Below are positions 1 to 7,441 of a DNA stretch of 64,000 nucleotides, one piece after another (the stretch's first letter is position 1; each line of letters begins with the position of its first letter). The stretch is from VXRJ01 sp964636705. Lineage in GTDB: Bacteria > Acidobacteriota > Vicinamibacteria > Vicinamibacterales > UBA8438. Position numbers and translations under genes: made by a program. The DNA lies in contig CAZWUJ010000010.1 in assembly GCA_964636705.1 (NCBI GenBank), positions 56,783-120,782 of the forward strand, in the 5' to 3' direction. The notes under the pieces are model-generated. The model searched no databases. It saw only the letters and a program-made list of their open reading frames with translations, and was not told where the DNA came from.

Positions 1-640
1 GGGCAGCGCGCATCACCGCGATCCATTCATCCGCGGTCGCCTTGCCGTCGCAATGGAGCAATTCCCTTACCCGGTCGACGAGGATTTCCGCGCCGCCGCC
101 CGGAATGCTGTCGAGGCCGGCGGCGATCAACCGATCGATCACCCGCTCCACCGGCAGGTTGGACAACCGCGACAGATGGATCACCTCGGGCGGCGAAAGC
201 GCGTGCAACCGGAATCCGGGGTACCGCTCCTTGACCGCCCGGAAGAGATCCTCGTACCAGTCGAGGGGCAGATCGGGGTTGTGCCCCCCCTGCAACAGCA
301 GTTGCACACCGCCAACCGCGATGGTCTCGTCGATCTTCGAGAAGATCTCGTCGAAGCCGAGAACGTAGCCGTCGGTCGAACCGACCTTGCGGTAGAACGC
401 GCAGAAGTTGCAGCGCGCAACGCAGACGTTCGTATAGTTCACGTTCCGGTCGATGATGTAGGTGACAACGCCGTCGGGGTGGCGGTGGGCGCGGGCCCGA
501 TCGGCCAGCACACCCAGTTCGTGCGTCGGCAACCCGCGATACAGGGAAAGCGCTTTGGCCGCGTCGATCCGCTTGCCGTCGCGCAGCCGCGCCGCGACCC
601 GATCGGCCGCTACGCGATCCGCCGCCGAGGCCGCGGTCAT
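1..640 (-). CDS. mqnC: Cyclic dehypoxanthinyl futalosine synthase MqnC (3' part beyond the edge)
   Basis: Radical SAM enzyme of the futalosine menaquinone pathway; it cyclises dehypoxanthinyl futalosine. Only the first 213 or so residues are in the window. The minus-strand translation has the [4Fe-4S] motif C73-V-A-R-C77-N-F-C80, preceded by the family signature RNVNYTN and followed by LQGGHNPDL and LHALSPPEV, which are typical of MqnC/MqnE/CofH proteins. The ATG at 640 overlaps the mqnA stop (ATGA), so it is probably translationally coupled. It is the last gene of a long minus-strand run. The MqnC rather than MqnE assignment rests on the FYRKVGSTDGY stretch after the cluster and the mqnA neighbour. 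Confidence 0.93.
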   Translation of the reverse strand, partial: MTAASAADRVAADRVAARLRDGKRIDAAKALSLYRGLPTHELGVLADRARAHRHPDGVVTYIIDRNVNYTNVCVARCNFCAFYRKVGSTDGYVLGFDEIFSKIDETIAVGGVQLLLQGGHNPDLPLDWYEDLFRAVKERYPGFRLHALSPPEVIHLSRLSNLPVERVIDRLIAAGLDSIPGGGAEILVDRVRELLHCDGKATADEWIAVMRAA

Positions 641-1437
641 GAGTCGAAGTACCGGACGGCGTGCGACTCCGGCACGAGATCCAGCTCGGCCGCTTCCGCG
701 AAGAAGCGCTTCAAGCCGGAACGGCCTTCCTTGTCCAGCACGAAGCTGACGTTCTCGCGGAAATAGTCACGCGCGATCTCTGCCTGCTCCTCGTCCTTCG
801 ACCCGTGGGCCGCCGCGATCTCGTCAAGCGCCGCCATGCCCGCCGAGCGCGCGTCGCGCAGCGCCTCGATGTGCTCCGGCGTCACTGCTTCCGGCCGCCC
901 CGCCCAGAACGCCCACACGAAGGGCAGGTTCGTCAACGCGAGCCACTCTTCTCCCAGATCGACCTTGTCCAGATCGACCACGGTTTCGTGCTCGGTGTAC
1001 AGGGCGATGTCTCCGATCAGCAGCGCAGCGTCGCACCGCTTCAACATCTTCGGGAGGTCGGGAGGCATGGTGTGCAGTTGCGGTTCGATGTCGAACGACT
1101 GCGCGCAGAGAATGCGGAGCAGGGCCACCGCGGTGCGGGAACTGGCGTCGATCGCGATCGAGCGGATGGCCGTCGGCGGACGCGTCGTAAAGAGCGCCAC
1201 CGATTCCACCGGGCCGTCGGAAGCGACGGCTATGTCTGGAACGACACGGTAGTCGGTTCCGCGAAGGTACTCGATGGAGGGAATCAACGCGAGATCGACC
1301 TTGCCGCTGTGCAGCATCGACGCCACGCGAGCGGGGACGTCGTACCGAACCGAGAAGAGATCCGACCTCGCTTCGAGGCCGTGGACCAGTGGCCGGGCGT
1401 TCAGGTACCCGACGGCGCCAACGCGAATAACACTCAT
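637..1437 (-). CDS. mqnA: Chorismate dehydratase MqnA
   Basis: Turns chorismate into 3-[(1-carboxyvinyl)oxy]benzoate, the first step of futalosine-dependent menaquinone synthesis; cytoplasmic. The 266-residue protein has the usual length and the family's periplasmic-binding-protein fold signatures: an N-terminal VGYLNARPL segment, a VDLALIPSIEY segment and ALLIGDIALY later on. The ATG at 1437 lies 2 nt after the stop of the MqnE-like gene, and the stop overlaps the start of mqnC. Having both steps adjacent makes the pathway assignment secure. Confidence 0.95.
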   Translation of the reverse strand: MSVIRVGAVGYLNARPLVHGLEARSDLFSVRYDVPARVASMLHSGKVDLALIPSIEYLRGTDYRVVPDIAVASDGPVESVALFTTRPPTAIRSIAIDASSRTAVALLRILCAQSFDIEPQLHTMPPDLPKMLKRCDAALLIGDIALYTEHETVVDLDKVDLGEEWLALTNLPFVWAFWAGRPEAVTPEHIEALRDARSAGMAALDEIAAAHGSKDEEQAEIARDYFRENVSFVLDKEGRSGLKRFFAEAAELDLVPESHAVRYFDS

Positions 1438-1439
1438 GG

Positions 1440-2333
1440 TCAGTCTGCCGGGTGCGCGACAAAGTGCCCGTCGCGCTCGACCGGATCGAGGCCAGCCGCA
1501 CGAATCTGTCGCCGGATCTCAACCGACGGCATCCGCCGCGGGCCTTCCGCCAAGTCGTCGATCGGCGAGACGCCGTCGACATCATCCGCGCCGAACGCCA
1601 GGGCGACTTGCGCCAACTGCGGACCGTAGAGTCGCCAATCCACCTGAATCGAATCAATATTGTCGACTAGCAGCCGCGAGAACGCAACCTGTCGCACATC
1701 CTCGTAGCCGGTGGTCGGCTTTGCCGTCATGCGCCTCGGCAGCGGGGCGAATGCCCGTGCCGGCGCCCCTCCACCCCAGCCAGCGACTCTCCGTATGAGC
1801 TCGATCCCGCCGAAAGCGGGATCATGCACGGTCAGCCGGGCGACAGGGAGGCCGGCGTCCCGGGCCCGCCCGATCCAGTCGGGACGGTCGGTGCGTTCCA
1901 CTACCGCCTCTGCAATGGCAGCCAGGCCCGCCCTGCCGAGTGCGGCGGCAAACCGATCGAAGCGGACGGTGTCGTGCTCGCAGCAGGCAACCAGGTCATC
2001 CAGGGCAAAGCCGGTCACCGGTGTCTCGCCAGCCGCCGCTACGGCGCGCTCGACCGCGGCCAATGCCGCCGACTCCTTCCCGGGCAAGCCGGCGAGGCGA
2101 ATCTCCCCCGCCCCGGATGCTTGGAGATCGACCTCCGAATCGGTCGCGGCAACCTCCAGCACGCGAACGTACGTCACGCGGTTGCCCCGGAGCATGCGCC
2201 GGCGCTCGTCCGCCAAAGCGCCGAGGCGGACCACGTCCCGGGTGTCGGCCAACGCCGAAATCTCGTCGTCGGCCAGGCGCTCGCCCGCCAACAACCGGCC
2301 GCTCAGCGCATCGAAGACGGCGGTGTCACTCAC
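1440..2333 (-). CDS. MqnE-like protein lacking the radical-SAM cysteines
   Basis: 297 residues, GTG start at 2333 overlapping the upstream stop (GTGA). The last 100 residues match the C-terminal half of aminofutalosine synthase MqnE: TTGYEDVRQVAFSRLLVDN, then LAQVALAFGADDVDG and a PVERDGHF-like end. The N-terminus also matches (LADDEISALADT, RGNRVTYVR). Where MqnE has its CxxxCxxC cluster loop, the chain runs directly into VLEVAATDSEVD with no cysteines. The only cysteines are a CC pair in VACCEHDT, which does not fit a cluster. A radical SAM reaction is therefore unlikely. It could be a structural or regulatory partner in menaquinone synthesis; a true mqnE may lie outside the window. The function is unknown. 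Confidence 0.75.
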   Translation of the reverse strand: MSDTAVFDALSGRLLAGERLADDEISALADTRDVVRLGALADERRRMLRGNRVTYVRVLEVAATDSEVDLQASGAGEIRLAGLPGKESAALAAVERAVAAAGETPVTGFALDDLVACCEHDTVRFDRFAAALGRAGLAAIAEAVVERTDRPDWIGRARDAGLPVARLTVHDPAFGGIELIRRVAGWGGGAPARAFAPLPRRMTAKPTTGYEDVRQVAFSRLLVDNIDSIQVDWRLYGPQLAQVALAFGADDVDGVSPIDDLAEGPRRMPSVEIRRQIRAAGLDPVERDGHFVAHPAD

Positions 2334-3304
2334 GCTTGCACACCCATGGACAGGGACGCCGCACCCGCCTGCAGCGCGTCCGCAGTCCGCTGCGCCACCG
2401 CGAGGGCCCGCCGCCCGTCGGCGCCGGTAACCCCCGGCGCCTCGCCCGTCCGCGCCGAGCGAACAAAGTCCGCCAGTTCCCGCGCCAACGGTTCGGCATC
2501 CGCGAAGTCGACATGGCGGACATCGATCGCCGGCTCGCCCTGCGCCGGTCGCGCTACCGTCACCGCTTCCACCTGCCGGTCCGCGTAGTCGACCGAAACG
2601 AGCGCGTGCGGCTGGAATACGCGAAGCTTCCGAACCCGATCGCGGCTGATCCGGCTGGCCGTCAGGTTGGCGATGCAACCATCCGGGAACCGGAGCCGCA
2701 CGTTCGCGATATCGATTCGCCCGCTCAGCACCGGCACGCCCACCGCTTCGATCGACGCGGGTTCTTCGCCGACGATCGCGAGCACGATGTCAATGTCGTG
2801 GATCATCAGATCGAGAATCACGTCGACATCCAGGCTGCGAGGCTGAAACGCCGACAGGCGGTGCACCTCGATGAACCGAGGCGCCGAAATCAGGGGAAGC
2901 GCCGCGGCAAGGGCCGGGTTGTGGCGTTCGGTGTGCCCCACCGCGAGCGTCGCGCCGGAAGCGCGGGCCGCCGCCAGCAGCCGATCCGCTTCGGCAAGCG
3001 ACGCGGCAATCGGTTTCTCGACCAGCACGGCGATACCCGCCTCGAGGAGCGGCACGCCAACCGCGGCGTGGTCGGCGGTCGGGACCGCGACGACGCAGCC
3101 GTCGATCGGCGGGTGGATCGCGCGAACGTCGTCCACCACCGGCGCGCCGACCGCGCTCGCAACGGTGCGCGCCCGCTCGGGGTCGCGATCGACGACGCCC
3201 ACCAGCTCCGCGCCGGGCAGCGCCGCGAGAATGCGCGCGTGATGCCGCCCGTGGGAGCCGACGCCGATGACCGCGGCGCGGAACGCCGCGTTTGTGGTGG
3301 CCAT
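2330..3304 (-). CDS. Gfo/Idh/MocA family NAD(P)-dependent oxidoreductase
   Basis: 324 residues. An N-terminal Rossmann fold (AVIGVGSHGRHHARIL) is followed by the family's VLVEKPIA motif, whose lysine is the usual catalytic residue, then a C-terminal alpha/beta domain. The start at 3304 is 1 nt beyond the lpxI stop. Genes of this family often sit next to lpxI or lpxA in lipid A clusters, where a role in making amino sugars is suspected; the substrate here cannot be read from sequence. The 3' end overlaps the MqnE-like gene by 4 nt. Confidence 0.85.
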   Translation of the reverse strand: MATTNAAFRAAVIGVGSHGRHHARILAALPGAELVGVVDRDPERARTVASAVGAPVVDDVRAIHPPIDGCVVAVPTADHAAVGVPLLEAGIAVLVEKPIAASLAEADRLLAAARASGATLAVGHTERHNPALAAALPLISAPRFIEVHRLSAFQPRSLDVDVILDLMIHDIDIVLAIVGEEPASIEAVGVPVLSGRIDIANVRLRFPDGCIANLTASRISRDRVRKLRVFQPHALVSVDYADRQVEAVTVARPAQGEPAIDVRHVDFADAEPLARELADFVRSARTGEAPGVTGADGRRALAVAQRTADALQAGAASLSMGVQA

Positions 3305-3305
3305 G

Positions 3306-4154
3306 TCACTCGGTCGGCGCCGCTACGGATCCCTGGCCCCGCCGGCGGCCGACGATAGCGATACCCGCGTCGTTTGCCGCTTCGAAAACACGGTCGCCGT
3401 CTATCGCGAGGGTCTGGCCCGCATCGACGGACAGGACTCCCATACCCGCCGCCCGCATCGCCTCGACGGTGGAGACGCCGATCACCGGGACGTCGAAACG
3501 CATGTCCTGGTTCGGTTTCGCCACCTTGATAACGCAGGCGCCCGGGCCGGCCAGCCGGCCCGCCCGCTCGATGACCGCGTCGGTCCCCTCCATCGCCTCC
3601 ACCGCCACCACCGCCCGGTCCTTGACGACAATCGTCTGGCCGATGTCCAGACCGGCGATGGCGTCAGCCATCCGGTAGCCGAACGCGAGGTCGGCCTCTT
3701 CCGAGGCGGTCGGCGCGCGCGCCGTCAACGGCCCCGCGCCGGCCAGCAGCGGCTCCAGAAAGAGCGTGGAGTCCACGAGTTCAATGCCATGTTCCCGCAG
3801 GACGTCGGCCACCGCAGAGATCAGGGCGTCGGTGTTTTGCGCCCGGAGCCGGCGCAATACGGACAGGAGCGTCAGGTCGGGCACGACGCCCGAGAAGAGC
3901 TTCGTGTGTTTCACCTGCCCCGCCATCAGCGCCCGCGTCACTCCCGCTCCCTTCAGGATCCGGATGCAGCGGCCCAACTGGCCAAGCGACACCCAGTGGA
4001 ACTCCGCCGGCTGGCCGTTGGCGGCCGCCGCCTCCAGGTCGGGACTGGTTTCTTCCCGGATCGCAACCACTGTGACCTCGTGCCCAAGGCCGCGGGCCGC
4101 GTCGAGCGCCAAAAAGGGAAACCGGCCGTTACCGGCAATCAGGCCGATTCGCAT
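3306..4154 (-). CDS. lpxI: UDP-2,3-diacylglucosamine pyrophosphatase LpxI
   Basis: Hydrolyses UDP-2,3-diacylglucosamine to lipid X, the fourth step of lipid A synthesis; it replaces LpxH in many non-enteric Gram-negatives. The 282-residue protein has the DUF1009 family start (MRIGLIAGNGRFP), the conserved stretch MAGQVKHTKLFSG and the C-terminal VIKVAKPNQDMRFDVPVIG. It lies 16 nt after fabZ-lpxA, which supplies earlier steps of the same pathway. Confidence 0.95.
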   Translation of the reverse strand: MRIGLIAGNGRFPFLALDAARGLGHEVTVVAIREETSPDLEAAAANGQPAEFHWVSLGQLGRCIRILKGAGVTRALMAGQVKHTKLFSGVVPDLTLLSVLRRLRAQNTDALISAVADVLREHGIELVDSTLFLEPLLAGAGPLTARAPTASEEADLAFGYRMADAIAGLDIGQTIVVKDRAVVAVEAMEGTDAVIERAGRLAGPGACVIKVAKPNQDMRFDVPVIGVSTVEAMRAAGMGVLSVDAGQTLAIDGDRVFEAANDAGIAIVGRRRGQGSVAAPTE

Positions 4155-4170
4155 CGGGTCTGCTTGCGTG

Positions 4171-5427
4171 CTACTCCTCGACTCCGACCGGTTCGTACCG
4201 CCGCGTCGGACGGCGCAGAATGACGCCGCGCTTGGAGCTTCGGATGAAGTCGACGAGAACCCGCACCTCCGGCACGTGGAGACCCCGGTCTGCTTCGATC
4301 GCGGCGAGCGCCTGCGTCGTATTGAGCTTGGACTGCAGCAGGTAGCGGTACGAGCGGCGCAGTTGCACGATGGTATCGGGCGGCGTGCCGCGCCGTTCGA
4401 GGCCGATCGTGTTCAAGCCGTACAGGCGGGCCCGGTTCCCGACCGTCCGGCTGTACGGCAGCGCGTCCATCGTGACGACGCTGCCGCCGCCGATGAATGC
4501 CTGGCGGCCGACCCGGCAGAACTGATGCACGCCGGACAACGCGCTGATCGTCGCCTCGTCCTCAACCACGACGTGGCCGCCGATCGTCGCGCCATTGGCG
4601 AAGATGTTGCGATCGCCGATCGTGCAGTCGTGGGCCACATGGGCGTACGCCATGAAGACGTTGTCGTTGCCGATCAGCGTCAGGCCCCCGCCGCCCCGCG
4701 TGCCCCGGTTGATGGTGACGAACTCACGGATGACGTTTCGGTGACCGATGACGACGCGGGTTTCCTCGCCCCGGTACTTCAGATCCTGCGGGATCAGGCC
4801 GACCGAGGCGAACGGAAAGACCTGGCAGTCGTCACCCAGCTCGGTGTTGCCGGCAATGATGGCGGACGCGCCGATCCGGCAGCCGCGACCCAGGCGCACC
4901 TCCGAACCGACGATGGCATTCGGGCCGACCCGGGTATCCGGTCCCAGCACTGCCTGGGGATGGACCGTCGCGGTCGCGTCGATGTGGGCTGACGCCTCGA
5001 TGCCGACGAGCAACTCGGCCTCCGCAACGCTCTGCCCGGCCACCGTCGCCACGCCGTAGGCAACCGCCGCGCCCGCCGGCCGGTCGCGGAGCGTCACCTC
5101 GAGAAACAGGCGATCGCCGGGCAGCACCTGCTTCCTGAACTTTGCGTTGTTGACGCCGCGCAGCACCGTCCGCCCGGTCGGCGTCTTGCCCTCGTCGCCC
5201 AGCAGCAGCAGCGTCGCCACCTGCGTGAGCGTCTCGATCATCACCACCCCGGGCATCAGCGGGTTGCCGGGGAAGTGCCCCTGGAAGTACTCCTCGTTCA
5301 CCGTCACGTTCTTGACGGCGGTCACGCGCCGGCCCGGTTCGTACTCGACGACCCGGTCGACAAGGAGCGAGGGGTAGCGATGCCGGAGCCGGTCGAGCAG
5401 AACAGGTATGTCGAGGGACACGGGCAA
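4171..5427 (-). CDS. lpxA: FabZ-LpxA fusion: hydroxyacyl-ACP dehydratase / UDP-GlcNAc acyltransferase
   Basis: 418 residues in one frame. Residues 1-145 are a FabZ hot-dog domain (HRYPSLLVDRV; GHFPGNPLMPGVVMIE with the active-site His). After a linker of about 10 residues, residues 155-418 form a left-handed beta-helix of hexapeptide repeats typical of LpxA (NVIREFVTINRGT; AYAHVAHDC with the probable catalytic His; GLNTIGLERRG in the C-terminal helical part). FabZ consumes 3-hydroxyacyl-ACP for elongation, while LpxA uses the same molecule to acylate UDP-GlcNAc, so the fusion places two competing enzymes on one chain. The two genes are commonly neighbours but usually separate. lpxI follows. 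Confidence 0.93.
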   Translation of the reverse strand: MPVSLDIPVLLDRLRHRYPSLLVDRVVEYEPGRRVTAVKNVTVNEEYFQGHFPGNPLMPGVVMIETLTQVATLLLLGDEGKTPTGRTVLRGVNNAKFRKQVLPGDRLFLEVTLRDRPAGAAVAYGVATVAGQSVAEAELLVGIEASAHIDATATVHPQAVLGPDTRVGPNAIVGSEVRLGRGCRIGASAIIAGNTELGDDCQVFPFASVGLIPQDLKYRGEETRVVIGHRNVIREFVTINRGTRGGGGLTLIGNDNVFMAYAHVAHDCTIGDRNIFANGATIGGHVVVEDEATISALSGVHQFCRVGRQAFIGGGSVVTMDALPYSRTVGNRARLYGLNTIGLERRGTPPDTIVQLRRSYRYLLQSKLNTTQALAAIEADRGLHVPEVRVLVDFIRSSKRGVILRRPTRRYEPVGVEE

Positions 5428-5457
5428 GTGGGGGCTTTCTGAGCGGTGGGCAGTGTA

Positions 5458-7422
5458 TCAGACAACGATGCGGCCGGCGCCTACACGTCGCGTGATCCGG
5501 GTCCGGTCGAGATACTCGAGCAGGGGGATGGCGTACTTGCGGGTAATGCCGAATCTCGCCTTGAACCAGGCGATGTCGACCCGGGCAGTTTCGCCCGCCG
5601 GTACGGATGTCTTGAGCGCCGCCACCGCGGCCCGCACCTCGTCGAGCACTTCCCGGTGAAACAGCAGCGCGCCGAGTCGCTCCACCACGCCCTCGCGGAT
5701 CATCAGGGCGACCATGCGGTCCATGGCGCCCGCTTCGGCCCCGAGGGCCCCGGGCAGCGAGGCGACGTCCGGCGGCGCAAGCCCACCCTCCCGGAGGTGG
5801 GTGGCCAATCGATCCTTCAGGATCGCGTCGGCCTCGCCCAATACCACCCGGTGATCCGGCAGAGCGAGATGACGTCCGGAGGCGAGCATGCCGCCCGCCG
5901 CCAGCGCCTCCGTGACATGGTCGAAGAGTTCGGGGCCGGCAACCCTGTCAACGGCGGCCCGGGCCTGCTCCCGGGGAAGCCCCGGCTCGAGCGGCTCCGC
6001 CCGGTGGAAGGCGGCAACCGCGTCGAGGAGCATCGCGCGTGCCGAGACAACCCGACTCGTGGCGAAGACACGCTGGTCCGTCTCCGTCACCACGCCCGCC
6101 GCGGCCAGCGCCGCGGTCACTCTCCGTACCCCGGATACCGTGAGTCCGACCCGCGGGGCGAGGTCTCCGGCCGTCACACCCGCCCGGCCCGCCTCGTCCA
6201 CCCGCACCTCGACCGCCGCCCGCGTCCCGTCGCCGTCCAGCCGATCCAGTCGACGAAGGCGCCTTGCGCCCGCAACGGACCGCAGGCGGCCCCGCAGCGG
6301 ATCGGGGTCGAGCACCACGCCACCGCCGATCGTGATGGGCGGCGAATAGGCGCGCACGACGAAACGATCGCCCCGCGTGAGGGCCGCAGGCGCTTCCAGG
6401 TGAAGGCGGGCGAACGCCGATCCGCCCGGGTCGAGCGCCCCCGGAAACAGCGGCGGTGCCGCCGCCTCCCCGCCCGGATCCGTTTGGCCGGGCGAACGGA
6501 GCGCCCCGAATGCAACGCGCGCCATCACTTCGGTCGTTCCCTGGTGCAAGCGGACCCGTGCCCCGTGGCGCAACGGTCGCGCGTCATCGAGCACGGAGAT
6601 ACGCGTATCGATCTTTCGTGTCGCCAGCAGGCCGCCCGGCACCGTGAGGGTGTCGCCCCGCCGCAAATCGTCCACACCGACGCCGGCCAGGTTGATTGCC
6701 GCGCGCTGCCCGGCACGGGCCGACCTCCGGGCCTCTCCATGCACCTCTATCCCGCGCACCTTCACGCGCCGGACCTCCGGCAGCAGGACCAGATCCGCCT
6801 CACGTTCGATCCGGCCGGAAACCAGCGTGCCGGTCGCCACCGTGCCGAATCCCTTCATGCTGAACGCCCGATCGATCGGCAGGCGGGGAGTGCCGTCGTC
6901 GCGGCGGCCCACTGCCCCGTCCGCCAGGGCCGCCAGCGCGCGCCGCAGATCGTCCAGGCCCTCCCCGGTGCGCGACGACACCGGGACGACCGGCGCCTCC
7001 TCGAGGAAGGAGCCGGCGACGAGATCGCTCACTTCGAGCCGGACCAGCTCGATCGTCTCGTCATCCACGAGGTCCGCCTTGGTAAGCGCCACGACGCCGC
7101 CCGCCACACCGAGCAGTCTGCAGATGTCGAAGTGCTCGCGCGTCTGCGGCATGACCGACTCGTCCGCCGCCACCACCAGCACGACGCAGTCAATGCCGCT
7201 CACGCCCGCCAGCATGTTCCGGACGAACCGCTCGTGCCCGGGCACGTCGACGAACGCCAGGCCCGTGGTCCCCTCCCGGTACCTCGCGAACCCGAGGTCG
7301 ATCGTGATCCCGCGCGCCTTCTCTTCGCGGAGGCGGTCCGGATCGACCCCGGTCAACGCCCGGACAAGCGCGCTCTTCCCATGGTCGATGTGTCCCGCCG
7401 TGCCGACCACGAGATGCTTCAC
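5458..7422 (-). CDS. selB: Selenocysteine-specific elongation factor SelB
   Basis: 654 residues. It starts with a translational GTPase domain: G1 GHIDHGKS (residues 10-17), switch II VDVPGHERFV and TKADLV. Two EF-Tu-like beta-barrel domains follow, then a C-terminal run of winged-helix domains that in SelB bind the SECIS hairpin. The protein delivers Sec-tRNA to in-frame UGA codons. No selA, selC or selD is in the window, so the rest of the machinery must be elsewhere. It sits 19 nt after rnr and 30 nt before fabZ-lpxA. Confidence 0.95.
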   Translation of the reverse strand: MKHLVVGTAGHIDHGKSALVRALTGVDPDRLREEKARGITIDLGFARYREGTTGLAFVDVPGHERFVRNMLAGVSGIDCVVLVVAADESVMPQTREHFDICRLLGVAGGVVALTKADLVDDETIELVRLEVSDLVAGSFLEEAPVVPVSSRTGEGLDDLRRALAALADGAVGRRDDGTPRLPIDRAFSMKGFGTVATGTLVSGRIEREADLVLLPEVRRVKVRGIEVHGEARRSARAGQRAAINLAGVGVDDLRRGDTLTVPGGLLATRKIDTRISVLDDARPLRHGARVRLHQGTTEVMARVAFGALRSPGQTDPGGEAAAPPLFPGALDPGGSAFARLHLEAPAALTRGDRFVVRAYSPPITIGGGVVLDPDPLRGRLRSVAGARRLRRLDRLDGDGTRAAVEVRVDEAGRAGVTAGDLAPRVGLTVSGVRRVTAALAAAGVVTETDQRVFATSRVVSARAMLLDAVAAFHRAEPLEPGLPREQARAAVDRVAGPELFDHVTEALAAGGMLASGRHLALPDHRVVLGEADAILKDRLATHLREGGLAPPDVASLPGALGAEAGAMDRMVALMIREGVVERLGALLFHREVLDEVRAAVAALKTSVPAGETARVDIAWFKARFGITRKYAIPLLEYLDRTRITRRVGAGRIVV

Positions 7423-7441
7423 GCCGTGATCCTCTCACGCG

